Below are positions 11,473-23,522 of a stretch of DNA of 64,000 nucleotides, piece by piece. Origin of the DNA: Rosellinia necatrix. Lineage: Eukaryota > Ascomycota > Sordariomycetes > Xylariales > Xylariaceae. The stretch's first letter is position 1; every line of letters begins with the position of its first letter. The stretch is taken from contig JAGYVD010000005.1 of the NCBI GenBank assembly GCA_021209875.1, positions 1,364,001 to 1,428,000 on the forward strand. Direction: 5' to 3'. Below the pieces are notes generated by a model. It did not search any database and was not told the DNA's origin. It saw nothing but the letters and a program-made list of their open reading frames with translations. The position numbers were made by a program, and so were the translations under genes.

Positions 11473-14400
11473 ATGGATCCTCATTCCCAGGACCCCAGCA
11501 TTTCAGACTCGCTCTCGCCTACAGACACACGACAGCGGCAACCTACGGGTAGACGCAACACTCTGGATAGAGAGGATGTGGCCCCTGAAATAACCCATGA
11601 AGGTCTACAGTCTACCGAGACTACGCAGAGGCGACCCGAGCAATCATATGGTACGTGTCCGCTCCCCGCCACGACGTGCCTTCCAACCCCCAATGATATA
11701 TGCCTTAATGATATATGCCCCAATGATATATGCCCCAATGATATATGCCCCAATGATATATACCCCAATGATATATCCTCTCACTTGGATCAAATCTCAA
11801 GCCATGCGCCAGAGATCACACGCGTATTACGCGTAACTGATTGACAACGCCGCGACTAATGCAACTATCGTGTCCAGGTACCCTCCATACTCCTCCCCCG
11901 CCCTCCGCCGCCGCCCAGCATATGGGCGAACCTTTAACCCATTCCCGTTCCCATTCTAGAGCTGGCATCCAGCAGGTGCGCTCCCCTATACTGAGCTCCG
12001 ATCGGGGTAGACAGCATCCGAGGAAGCCACCTATGCCCCGGCGCACCTCATCTAGCGCCCAAGGTCCCCATAGGGGCGAAGTCTTCTCAACCGATGACGA
12101 TATACGTGAGGTCGAGAACGACGTAGCTGGCCGGCCGTACAGCATCGACTCGCCCCGGCAGAACTTGACTATGCGCCGACGAACCATAGCGCCCCCGGCG
12201 CTATCTCGGGTGCAATCAACTCACAGCACCGTACCCGAGGAAGACGTAGATGACGACCCCGAAGAAGGCGCGCTGAGCCCCACTCATGTCCAACCACGCG
12301 AAGAAAGAATTCTACAACAGGACATATTCTCTAGCGCGGAGACGCCCGAAGACGACGACGATGATGATGTGAGTGATGCTGGGAGTTTTACCTTAAAGGA
12401 TCGTCAACAGGCCATCAACGAAACACATCCCTTTGGTATCAGAATCTGGAAGCCTGCGTTGTACAAGAAAGACCGATCGGTACAAAAGACAGCCGAGGGC
12501 GATATTCATTCTGCGCCCGGTGGCCGAGTTAGTAACTGGCTGCTCTTCTTCAATATCATCTGGACCTTACTATTTGGTTGGTGGATGGCCTCTTTCGCAG
12601 CCTTCGGCGCTGTCGCTTGCTTCATTTTTGCCGCCGCTCCTAGTGGGAGAGAGTATGGTCGCGTGCTCTGGGGCTTGGCAAGTTACCTATTCTACCCATT
12701 CGGTAAGTTTGTCCGGCTCGAGCAGGATGAAGCCTACCTGGACGAAGACCAAGGGGAAGGGCGCAGTATTAGCGAGTACGAACAATGGCAGAGCGGAGAC
12801 CTCGAGTACGGCCGACTATTCTTTGGCCCGGAGTCTCGGAACCGATCCATCATCGGCCGCTCGAGGAGGAGCATCGATTCTGAACCCAGCGAGACAGACA
12901 GCTTACTTGGGCGCTCCGGCCGTCATGACTTTGCCGATACCGAGGAGACAGGCCGCCGGCTGAAAAGGCGCCTCTTTGGCCGCGGGGAGTGGAACATAGG
13001 ACGGATTATATTCTTCACCGTCTTCTGGGGACTAGTCACCCCCTCTTTGCTCATCGTTTCGACCATATGCTGGTTTCTTGTGTTCTGGATCCCGATGGGC
13101 AAGGTCACCAATCTCCTCTTCGACCACCTTCGGAGGCATCCGCTAGCATTATCCTTCGAGTCCGATATTGCGATAGCGAGAGATTCCGACGGCCCGCATT
13201 CGTCGATTTTGCTATGCACGTACCGTGCTGTAGGCCCCAAATACTGGAAATATACCATCGACGGCACCAACATTTTCCTCATCAATCTTATGGCAGTGGT
13301 GGTCTTCGTCATCTTCGACTGGTTAGTATTGGAGCATATTCTGCACCTGGAAAATTGGTTGACATCTCCTGGTTTCCTCTTTGTCGCTGGCTTATTATCC
13401 ATTATCCCTCTGGCCTATTTCATAGGACAAGCCGTTGCCTCGATTTCAGCCCAGTCTTCCATGGGCTTAGGTGCAGCCATCAACGCACTCTTTTCGACCA
13501 TCGTCGAAGTTTTTCTCTATTGCATCGCCCTCAAAGATGGCAAAGGCCAACTAGTCGAAGGCAGCATTATCGGAAGTATATTCGCGGGTATCCTCTTCCT
13601 CCCCGGCCTGTCTATGTGCTGTGGTGCCATCAAGCGCAAGACCCAGCGCTTCAACGCCAGATCAGCTGGTGTAACATCAACAATGCTGTTATTTGCCGTC
13701 GTCGCTGCCTTTGGGCCGACATTGTTTTATCAAATCTATGGCACCCACGAGCTTCGATGTCAGAGCTGCACAGACTTTGAACAGAGCACCGAACGGGACT
13801 GCCGCCGCTGTTATTACTCGCAGAGCCCTGCGCTGGATGATCGCTTTTATATCGAGGCCGTTCGCCCTTACTGTCTCATGGCCGCTGTTCTTCTTTTCTG
13901 CTCATACATCATCGGGTTATGGTTTACGCTCAGAACGCATGCGGCCGTTATCTGGAGCACTGAGATTGACGAGAAAAGGCAAGACGAACAGCACCATATG
14001 CAAGCCTCACGTATTTCCGAAGCACATCACGGTGGCGATGCAAGCGGTGTCGATATCCAGAATAGCACACTGTATAAGCGAATCCTAGGCCAATCTTTAA
14101 AGCAAGTTGGTCTTCCAGGTGATTCGGAGGGCCACCACTCGCGCCGTCCATCGGGGCCAGGCGTGGTTCCCCCAAATGGTACTGTTCAAACACCACATAT
14201 GGTTCCTCCGAAAAGCAGCGGAAGTGGGTCGGATAGCATACGATCCCACATGCAGATTCCCGGTTTCTCAGATGCTGAGAACAATAACCTCATTCGCGGC
14301 ATGGCCGAGGTCGCCGCCACTACAGCTGCTATTGCTGCCCGTGATGCACGAGGCTCACGTCGTATTTCACATCAGCCATCTAACGCAAATGCCAGCACTT

Positions 14401-15183
14401 CAGCAGCAAGACCTACGCCATTGCGTTCAAGCACCTTCCCTGATTTAGATGACACCACAGAACACGCCCAGGCTGGCCATGGTGGGCACGATGCTCCGAA
14501 TTGGAGCAGAACAAAGAGTGCAATTATATTAATGGGTGCCACCGTGCTATATGCCATCGTTGCCGAAATCCTAGTCGATACAGTCGACGTGGTGTTGGAT
14601 AATTACGCGATTGATCCTAAGTTCTTGGGTATCACGCTATTTGCTTTAGTTCCCAACACCACCGAGTTCCTAGTAAGTCACAACTCCTTGGCGTGCAAAC
14701 CCTCTAGTCCCTCACTAACTTTTTCTTTTTCTTTTTTTTTAGAACGCCATCTCTTTTGCAATGAACGGAAATATTGCCTTGTCCATGGAAATTGGTTCTG
14801 CATATGCCCTTCAAGTCTGCCTCCTTCAAATTCCCGCTTTGGTTCTCTTCTCCGCTTTATATCCCATCCAGCCGACAGGCGATGACTTAGATCCCCGCCA
14901 GTGGACGTTCAGCCTACTATTTCCGCAGTGGGATATGGTCACCGTAATACTATGCGTATTCCTTCTAAGCTACATGTACGGCGAGGGCAAGAGCAACTAT
15001 TTCAAAGGCAGCATTCTGCTTCTAACATATTTGGTCGTCATTATCGGCTTCTACTACTCTGGGTTCACCGATGGATTTGCCGACACGAATACGTCTCGTT
15101 TTGATACCCTCGGATCAGACGGCGTTTGGAAGACATATAAGACGATTGGACGAGGAGCTAATGCGCTATCGTATGAGGTATGA
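11473..15183 (+). CDS. VNX1: Vacuolar monovalent cation (Ca2+)/H+ antiporter, CaCA family, VNX1-like
   Basis: Exons 11473-11650, 11878-14672 and 14743-15183, 1137 aa. Intron 1 (227 bp, GTACGT..CCAG) contains a minisatellite. Intron 2 (70 bp, GTAAGT..TTTTAG) lies inside the second alpha repeat. The first 270 residues are polar and probably cytosolic. Two YccF-like membrane segments follow (about 277-310 and 435-475), a layout known from Vnx1 relatives. The first CaCA alpha repeat is near 590 (GLGAAINALFSTIVEVFLYC) and the second near 985 (NTTEFL-NAISFAMNGN), with a long polar loop (about 715-930) between the halves. Yeast Vnx1 exchanges Na+/K+ for H+ at the vacuole; which ion this protein carries cannot be read from sequence. 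The start is the first in-frame ATG; an internal ATG before the exon 2 acceptor would skip exon 1. Confidence 0.92.
11691..11780 (+). repeat. 15-bp minisatellite inside VNX1 intron 1
   Basis: Six units of 15 bp vary around CAATGATATATGCCC. The array lies wholly within the inferred intron (11651-11877). Because 15 is a multiple of three, the array stays open in the exon 1 frame and would read as a repeated Pro-Asn-Asp-Ile-Cys unit if unspliced, with a stop only at 11842-11844. Confidence 0.85.
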
Positions 15184-17065
15184 GGTATGAGGTAGGGGTG
15201 GATGCTTGAGTCTTCCCTATTGTATTCATCTTGCGCAACAGGTGAGCAACACTTTTGAAACTCGGGTGTTGAATGTCATATTTGTTTTGTGCTTCTTTTG
15301 AGGTGCATTTTTATAATATGGCTCATCAACCCGGGGTAGGGACAGCTGTCATGTTTTTCGACGAGCCCACCCAAAAGTTTCCTTGGCTGTGTTAGAATAC
15401 CCATACTCTTCATATCTTCAATGTTTGTAGGAATAATAAATTTATATAAATCCGACCGTCGTCATCAGTCATTTCAAGCAGCTCCCTACGCCTCACATGT
15501 ATTCTACCGTGCTCCTTGTTATCTATTGTACAAAAAATTCAAAACGAGGTTTCACCATTCAAACTAGACCAAGCGAAGCCGTCTTTTGTGTTCGTGACAG
15601 ACGGGGTCCACGCCGCCGTTTTTATGTTAGGTCTCGCCATAACCAGGCCGAGCACAGTGTCGGTCCGTTACGGGCCCCAACAGCTACCGACCTAAACTTA
15701 CCAATAGATCGCGTATGTACGAACCATATGCTGAACGAGGATGTTGTGACATCCCTTACCTCCCTCATGTATATCAACAGTCAAGCCCACGTAACGGGAT
15801 TTGGACCCTCTCTACCTCCAATTTAATAAATAGGCCATATGTACCCAAGCATTTATTCACTTGAACACCAAATAATAGGATTCAGAGTTTGATAGGCACG
15901 TATGATAACTCCATGTAACCAAGTCTAATATTATTTCCTATATGCATTCTCGCCCCCGCGAGTACGATTCGCAAGGCTCTTTGACACGTAGTACCAGTTT
16001 TCGGCGCTAAAAGCATCGTACACTATCTTAACACTCCTAAGTTCATAAACAAACGCAAGCTAGCCCAGCACCTGAGCGAACCCGGTATTAGCAGGCTAGC
16101 CTATTACGCGGCATGGTGCAATGGGAAAGACTACATAATTATTAAGGTGCTTTGTATAAGCCTAGGAATCTCCCCCAGAAGGCTAAAATTTTAACAACAG
16201 AGTCGATCACGTAGATCTAAATTTATGCGGAAGACAAGTTTTATCATCCTTTACCCGCAAAACTACGGAGATAAGGAGAAATATTTACTGAACCCCTTGA
16301 ACGGGGCACACCCCTAAGCCTTAAATAAAATGGAGAATTGGTCTACCAAGATCTAAGGTGAATTATCATCATCGCTTTTGTTGATACCCTTCTTAGCGAG
16401 TGTAATAAAACCGGACTCTCTTTTGAAATGTGTCTGAGATACTTATGTTACTGCCAAGAGTAAATATTATTTGTAGCGTTGGGCAGTGGCATGTCTTGTA
16501 CTAACATTTCGGAAGGTAAGCCGTTGCATAATTACTTGATACCCGAGCAAAACCGAAGGATAAAATCCCCAACAACTACTAGTATCCCTAACATCTACTG
16601 GTATTCATAGAACCTACTGGGTGTATGCAATTGTATTAGATCAAGCTCCGGACGGATGTCAAGCATAGCAAGAAACAGGGCACAAAAAAGTACGATAAAA
16701 CATGGTGGCTGGGCTCAAGCTATTCAAATTGAAAACTGTGTAAAAGGATGCTCCATCTCTACGCAATTGGAATTCGAAGACGTAAAAACCTCTATACGAA
16801 GGGGGATATGCACTAATGATTACGGTTGGCGTATCTGTGTTCCGCCTGATACCCGTCAAATATATCATTCTCTCTCGCTTGGTCTGTCGATATAGCAGTC
16901 TGCGCGAAATATCAGAATAGGCTAGTTTCAAGATATTCGGGGGATGGGGTTTGGGGTTTGGGGTTCGGGGTTCAGAAGGCTACAGATGACACAAATTGCT
17001 TACATCACAATGAATGTCCAGAAACCGCTCTTAGCTGCCCGAGGCCCCTTAGTTCGTTTAGGTAG
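15184..17065. other. Gene-poor DNA downstream of VNX1
   Basis: The first 250 bases should contain the VNX1 3' end. From about 15.9 to 16.9 kb the sequence is visibly more A/T-rich than the coding neighbourhood. Open frames (for example 15497-15826) lack recognisable features. GGGGTTT-type short repeats occur at 16940-16970. Confidence 0.5.
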
Positions 17066-17452
17066 TCAATTCGGCGCAGACGGGAATGCAGTAGTGATGG
17101 CCGCCAGGATGCCCGCCATGCGCGCTCGCGACTGACCCTCGGTGAGGGGTGCCACGCCCGTGAATTGCTGCAGAGGCCGCAGAGCACGGTCCTCGACGTG
17201 AGTGTGCGGATCGGCGAACCGCTGAATGCTGTATCCAAGGTCAATTGGGACGTTGAACGTGGGGCGCTGGACAGGAGGCCCGGACGCGGGATAGCCTTGG
17301 CTAGATACGTGGACTCGATTAGAAACCAGGGGGGTTCTTGCTGGGATGGGTATTCGCATGTAAACAATGGATTGTAGTTATAAGAGGTTGTACCTGCAAT
17401 GCACGGCACATGCCGAATCGTCCTTCTGGGGGCTCTGAGCAGGGTTGGCCAT
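17066..17452 (-). CDS. Possible small two-exon protein, unrecognised
   Basis: A frame-consistent model exists on the minus strand: exon 17452-17394, intron 17301-17393 (93 bp, GTACAA..ATCTAG, with CTAAT about 18 bases before the acceptor) and exon 17300-17066, giving 97 aa. I do not recognise it. Exon 2 reads like protein (short segments FNVPIDLGYSIQRF and ARMAGILAAITTAF) and ends in a mildly hydrophobic helix. There is no signal peptide. The donor is not ideal, and no homologue supports the join. It could be a fragment of a decayed gene instead, since it stands alone in gene-poor DNA. Confidence 0.3.
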
Positions 17453-20400
17453 TATGCTCGATGACGTGTGACTGCACTGTGCTCTCGCACTGGGTCGCTG
17501 CCTATTCAGGGTAATTGCCTTTTTAGGCAGGTGGGGACTCGTCGTGGGACGGGTCGGTAGTACCAGACGAGCTGTGTTCTCGGCGGCATCCACACCAAGC
17601 AGGGGAGGGTGAGTTTGGGAAGGGTCCTAAACAGCGGGCGTACAAAGCCGAATCAACTAAGACTTCTGCGGTTTCGAAACGGGGATTGGCGAACGCGGGT
17701 TAGCCTCGGCTAGGTTAGGTAGATGCCCTCTAAGAGCATACGGGCATCCGCGGGTAGATCACCGGTAGGTCAGATAGACGATGACGATGCAAATACAAGT
17801 TTAAGGGTATGTCGATCAACGCAAGTAATGTTGGGCTTGACAGATCGGGAGGCTTGGGGGCACCATTAGGATTTTATGTGCGTAGATTAGACGCAACTCG
17901 CCCTACCGGGAAGCCAACGGCATCCTCATAACTCGATCTGCGTCGGACCAACCAGTCCCATACACAACGAACTGTATGGGTTGAACCATCTTGGCTTGGC
18001 AACTCCGCTGCTTCAGGCTGACAACTCTCGGTTCACCTGAGCGCTAACTGGCGTAGGAAGGCTCTCGCCAATGATGTAATACATCCTCGCAGGCGTTATT
18101 GGGATCCTGTTGCGGCCAAGCTTTTCAAGAGACCAGGTCGAGCGTTGCGAGCCGTTGGCCTATACCGGCGGAACGAGCTTGGGCGTGGCGTGTCGCTCCG
18201 AGTGCGGGCCTCGAATGTCGATCCCTTCCGTCTAGGAGGTGGGAGGAACGCCCGCCGGCTAGCTCTCTCAGGCGACGTCTCAGTCTTTTTCACCTGAACA
18301 CACCTGATCCTCTATTAAAATCTTCGGTAGGAAAGGCGCCCCCCAACATTGATTGCACCCCGATGCTGATCGCCGGTATTGCCACCCGAGTCGTACCACG
18401 TCTTCACCCCCGTGACAGCTAATATTGGTTGATCGCGACTATTCTGGGTTGACGAGGGACTTTGGTATCGGTATCGACCTGTCCAGGCATCCGTCTCCTG
18501 CCAAAGGTGTTGATAGTAGTCATATCTATCACCAACTTCAACGCCAACGGGACGAGAAAAAAAAACAACGCCAAAACACATAGCACACGCGCTATAGTAC
18601 CGCTATAGTACCTACTCACCGAAACCCGGCAACGTCGTGATCCCGACTCTACGTCACGATGCGGGAAATTTCCCTGACGGGGTGTAAATGACGTAGAGGT
18701 TAGCTGACATTTGCCCTGTTAGGAGAGACAGGGCCCAGTTGCAGCAGATGAGAAGAGAGCAGCATGATCAACAATCAACACATGGGCTCGCTCCCCATAA
18801 CGCACCCAAGCCGTACCATTATCTCAGGCCGACCCAACGGCCGAATAAGCCCGGGGGAAATGAATGTATCTTACAGTAATTCGTCTACTCCGCTTTCTAT
18901 GATCTTACCAGCTCCCTCTTTTCCCCGAGTTTCTTTGGCTGTTTGGCTGATCGGAAACTAGCAGATCTTCGGCATGGCGGAGGGGTCTTGGCTATGTAGC
19001 ATCTTGCTGCTGCTTATGTTGCTTTGAGAGGCGTAAGGCGGCAGGGCAAGGGGGTGGGATGGGCCTCATCTTTGTCATACCTCATATACCAATAGGCAGG
19101 CGTAGCGATGCCCCGACGTTGCGCCTGCTGCATACATTGCATACCTGCTATTGTAGCAGTCGAAAAGCGAAGTTGTAGATGGATGGAGACCTAGTAATTG
19201 ACACGAAGCCCACCGTAGTAGGTAACCACTCGACACTGTAGGTCGTACCTCCCCTTATACTATCCATAATGCGTATCAACCTTATGCAGCTAGATGCCAC
19301 AGCCGGGCTACGTCATCATGGCCAGGGGCAAGGTGTGGACCCTGACCTTAAGCATGGGACCATTGAATTTGGTGTAGGTACCCCGGGATCGTAAGACAGG
19401 CTTTTTACCATTTTCCATAGGCATGCGCGGAAAGTGCATCTCTGCATGAATAAGAGGCACACACACACACACCGTATGCGCCATAGCGGCTGGCTAGCTA
19501 GCGCCCAAGCTGTGGGCGACACGTTTTTTTTTCTTTGGTACCAAATCAATTACCGAATGCGGGAAAGTATCAGACAGGCCACCACTAACAAATATTTCCC
19601 CGATACCCAACCCGGGCCATACCTATTAAGTATTTTAATTTTTTCTTCTTCCCCTCTTGTCCTCTTCTCCTCTTCTCCATTTTCTCCTTGACCGTCATAC
19701 CCGTTGATACCATGTATGTAGGGTAGTCAGCGGGACCTAGTTCGCCTCTTTCGTCCGCCCACCTCGTCCGCCCACCTCGTCCGCCCACCCCATTGCCTTG
19801 CCCTAGACAAGGGTCATGGAGGGTTCCGAACCAGCCCTTCCCTCTCCTCCTCCTCCCTAATACCACCTACTGCACTAAGGTTAGGTAGGTCACCTCGGTT
19901 GGCAATCCTCCTTTCGTAAGCGCTCGCTCTCATTTGTTCTAGAATATCGGATATTTAGGATGCATTTACGTTAGTGTACACTACCGTATAATCGATGTAT
20001 GTGAGCTACCAGGGCACCCGATCCAGAGTAGACATGAGGAGTCTGGGTCTACTTTTGCTGGTTACATGCATTGTCTCGAAAAGGACAACAACCATCCCGC
20101 TACCCAGATGCTCAAATGTCTTAGGTAGGGAGGGACCTACACAGGCAGTAAGTAGTTCAGTATTTACGAAGCTCAGCAGGCGCCTCGCAACCGGTTCGCG
20201 TGAACGGTTGCTACAACCCTTGCGGTGGCCACGGAGCAGCAGTCACGGAACGGTGGTCGCAGAGGGGTGGTTGGTCGCAGATATGCACTACGCCTGGGGC
20301 AAATACACGTATCAGGGACATGGAATAAATGACATACGGAGAGTTTTCGGTTGGAGCTGCCTGAGGAAGCTAGGTAGGTAGTATCATAGCACTACGTATG

Positions 20401-20658
20401 CTAAGGACAGTTCTCAGAGGCGACAGGTCGTTCGTAAGCTGACCGGCGTACTCCAAAGCACCCTGGCTCGAGAGGACAGGCAAACATGCTCCAGCTTACA
20501 CGTGTTGCGCTGTCATCTTCATCCCACCGCCCATTCGCCTGCTGTGATGTCTGTCGAGTTGGAAGCCACTTAGTTTCAGTTACCACAAACCCTACCCGGC
20601 TGTTTCAGGTCCCGTGCAACTTTGCTTCTTCTCCCAGTTACACCCCGTTACACTCATC
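17453..20658. other. Gene-poor DNA
   Basis: No credible gene. TAGGTA-type blocks occur near 17710, 19880, 20125 and 20375, a CA microsatellite at 19457-19472, and a CGTCCGCCCAC-type repeat (three units) around 19753-19788. The stretch nearest 20659 should hold the 3' end of the epimerase gene. Confidence 0.5.
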
Positions 20659-22072
20659 CTATAGGTTGGTGAACGTCCACGAGCTATCCCAAGAGTACGT
20701 CTTCCCGGGCCCAGTGATCTGGGCGTTTTGCCGGCCCCATTCCGGGCTGTTATCAACAAACATGTCAGCTTGGAATTCACCCAGAGGGGGTCCGTCGCCC
20801 ATCCGGCCCGTTATAGGGCCATCCCAAAACTACACTTACTGATTGATTCCATCTACGTAATCTTGCGCCTCGATTGCAATGCATGAACTTCGTGCTACCT
20901 TCTTGTTCTTATCCGTTCCCTGCGTGCTCTTAAGGTCACCTGTGCCGTCGAACCAATTGCATGTGTAGATGACGACGCCGGGCTGGTCGGTACGAAGCTC
21001 TGCCTTGATGCTCGAGAAGGGACTCGCTAACGTGACCACGGTGGCACCAGCGGGTGCATCGTCAATCAGGAAATACCCGTTGTAGCCCTCGCACGCTCCG
21101 CCTCCGCCGCAGTTACTCGAGAAGCCTGGGAGGTTTCGCGCATGGCCCAGGAACATGCCCGGCGCACTCGCAAAGTCGTTGATGCTATTCGCTGCTGCCG
21201 TTGCGATTTTCCCGGTAGGCAAGGCACCGTCGTCTGCCACCAGGTACCGCTTCGAGAAGGGCATATGCAACGTGTGGTTCCAGATCTTGACCGTGTCGGG
21301 GTTCTTATAGGCATCGAGGTTGAAATAGGTATGGTGTGTGAGCATAAGAGCTACGGAATGTTGTTAGTCAACAGCTAACTCTCCCCCCAAGTCGGGACAG
21401 ATTGTCAAACGAACGTGATTTGACGCTAGGCGACACCGCATCCATCTTGATGTTCCATTTGTCGCCCTCGATACTGTACGTGACGTTCCCTAATACCAAG
21501 CCCGGCATCCCCTTGGATGAGTTCGGTTCATCACGGACCGTAAATGTGATTGAGCTGTTGGTCACCGCTGTCACGTTCCACGTCCGATAAGACCAATTGT
21601 TTGTACCGGAGTGTAGCGTGTTGGTACCGTCATTTATTTCGGTCGCGTACGTCGTGTTGTCGATGGTATACTTGCCATGGCCGATACGATTGACATAACG
21701 ACCCGGTATGCTGTTGTAAACGGGGTGACCCGGGTCCTCGGCTACGGCGCCCTTAGCTCTCCGCGTTCACGGTATTCATGAGGATATCGAAGATGCCCAC
21801 CGTAATACGCTAGGTCTTCATAGCCGAGAACAATATCCACGTCCTTGCCGTTCTTGTCTTTCACGAAGAGGTTGGTGAGGGTAGCACCATACGGGATGAA
21901 CTATGGTCCTATTCAGCCACGACGACAATCGGTAAATGGAGACACTTTTACTAACCTGCGCCTTTACACTCGATGAACTGATCGTATACTTGCCATCAGC
22001 GCCAAGGCTCGGGACATGGGCCCTTGCGCAGCTCGCTGCTATCAAGAATCGAAAGATTGACGAAGATCGCAT
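20659..22072 (-). CDS. Aldose 1-epimerase (mutarotase), secreted type
   Basis: Five minus-strand exons: 22072-21956, 21900-21801, 21741-21415, 21350-20840 and 20746-20659, 380 aa. Introns are 55, 59, 64 and 93 bp. Joins restore family text: KAQ-FIPYGATLTNLFV, YY-AEDPGHPVYNSIPGRY, SVKS-PLMLTHHTYFNL and DGIN-HPEWGRQNAQITGP. Mutarotases interconvert alpha and beta anomers of aldoses such as galactose. Visible family features are GRYVNRIG, TLHSG, THHTYFNL and a Glu in AIEAQDYVDG that fits the usual catalytic base. The N-terminus (RSSSIFRFLIAASCARA) looks like a short signal peptide, so an extracellular or wall location is inferred. A stop at 20836 appears if intron 4 is missed; its donor GTAAGT is a perfect consensus and the next exon continues the family sequence. 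Confidence 0.93.
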
Positions 22073-23522
22073 TTTATCAGATGGCCATTCGACTCAAACT
22101 AACACCTTTCTTCAAGCTAAGTTTCAAAGGGGCCTCTTAGTTTATGACTGTCTAGCCCCTTCACTATCAGTCTTCGATTTGTCGCCCTTCCTCACCCCTC
22201 TTGTCTATTCATCCCACCTCTCGGAGAAGCAGCTGAGACGCTCCACTCATCCACTCATCATTGTTCACGGGGTTAATCCCAGCCGGAGGGAAACGACCCG
22301 TTAAGAGGTCGGGATGCATATTATTGGCGGAATACCGAGGAAATAGCCTGATTTGGGACGTTCGTCTTCTGTGGGGATGGGTCCCTGGCCGACACGGATA
22401 CTACTTAGGAAGAAAGTGAGGATCTCCGCATCTACATTTGCGGGGGTTTCCCAAATCGTCGGGCCACCGGGGTATTCCAAGAGCAAGGCCGCAATAGGTA
22501 GAGATTACCAGCAAGCGGTTCGTGGCAGACTGCGCCGAGTAATTACTTTCGTTGTCATATAATTAGGTTATACCATAATCCAAGTACAATCAATACACAA
22601 TACCGAAAAACAGGAGAAAACTAATGCATACGAGGGGGAAATAGTGATAAATTCATCGCTTGTAATATTGCCACAAAGAGCGGAGTAGTTGTTGTTGGTA
22701 TGATTAATGTTGACATACTCGCGTATATTGGCAATACTTCAAACTAGCCGAGCACGGTCGAAAGCACCCGGCTCACCACCCCTGGCGATGGCTTGTGAAG
22801 CTGCTCGTGATATCGCCGAGGAATTCTTAAGATATGAACACCCCATGCGCGTTCTATCAGTTTAGAAATACGACCCGTCCTTGTCCTGGGATCTTTATCA
22901 ATCTTCTTACTGAGATTGATTTCATACAGACGGCTATACCGTGGTCCTCCTAGAGTGGCACGGACGGCAATCTAGCATACTAGCACCTACATGACCGGGG
23001 TTAGAAGATGAGAAAACCACGGCGCGGGCTATCGTATAACCTAGATAATTTGGCTATTACCGTCCCTTAAGATAGTATTGCTTACCCTAACACTATGTGC
23101 CCCACGTATTGGCCTATGCAGATATAGCAACTCCAAAAAAAAATACGAGCTGCTACAGAAGGGGCCAAAATTTATGTTGGTTAGCGCACCTCGTAGGGTA
23201 ACCTCAGGTTCCCAAGGCAACCGTAGCTCAATAACCACTCCAGAACCTTCATCTACGCGTGTTACAGTCGAGAAATACTGTGTACTGAAGTAGAGCAGTG
23301 TGTAAGTAATTCAAATCTGTATAAACAGTAATCTCGCCTCTTTATGTAGAGTTAGCAAGATGCTATGTATTAAGAGGTAATAGTTTTTATGCCATTGGCA
23401 AGGGGCCTTCACCACGACCAAAAAAGGAGGCAGGGGACGGCTGGTAGTTGGTAGGAATTAAGAATGGACCACTTAAAGTAACGGCTAGGTATACCATGGC
23501 GCCAAAATCATTCGGTTAGACT
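22073..23522. other. Intergenic; one possible gene fragment
   Basis: Mostly featureless and A/T-leaning around 22.56-22.75 kb. On the minus strand, 22486-22304 reads as a proline-rich tail (segment LEYPGGPTIWETPANVDAEI) that looks more protein-like than its surroundings, but no upstream exon could be attached. It may be the 3' remnant of a lost gene. Family unknown. Confidence 0.3.

Noticed and set aside
11446..11844. Single ORF running from VNX1 exon 1 through the minisatellite
   Set aside because: Explained by reading through intron 1; the repeat part has no protein character and consensus splice sites join exon 1 to the antiporter frame.
15497..15826. 109-codon frame
   Set aside because: No ordered composition, no neighbour support, and the Arg-rich text resembles random translation.
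19995..20381. 128-codon frame with a hydrophobic stretch near its start
   Set aside because: The hydrophobic stretch is not at the first Met, the frame includes a TAGGTA block at its end and no family resemblance is visible.
20836..20838. Stop codon taken as the end of the aldose epimerase
   Set aside because: It lies inside a perfect GTAAGT donor; the next exon restores the conserved C-terminus HPEWGRQNAQITGP.
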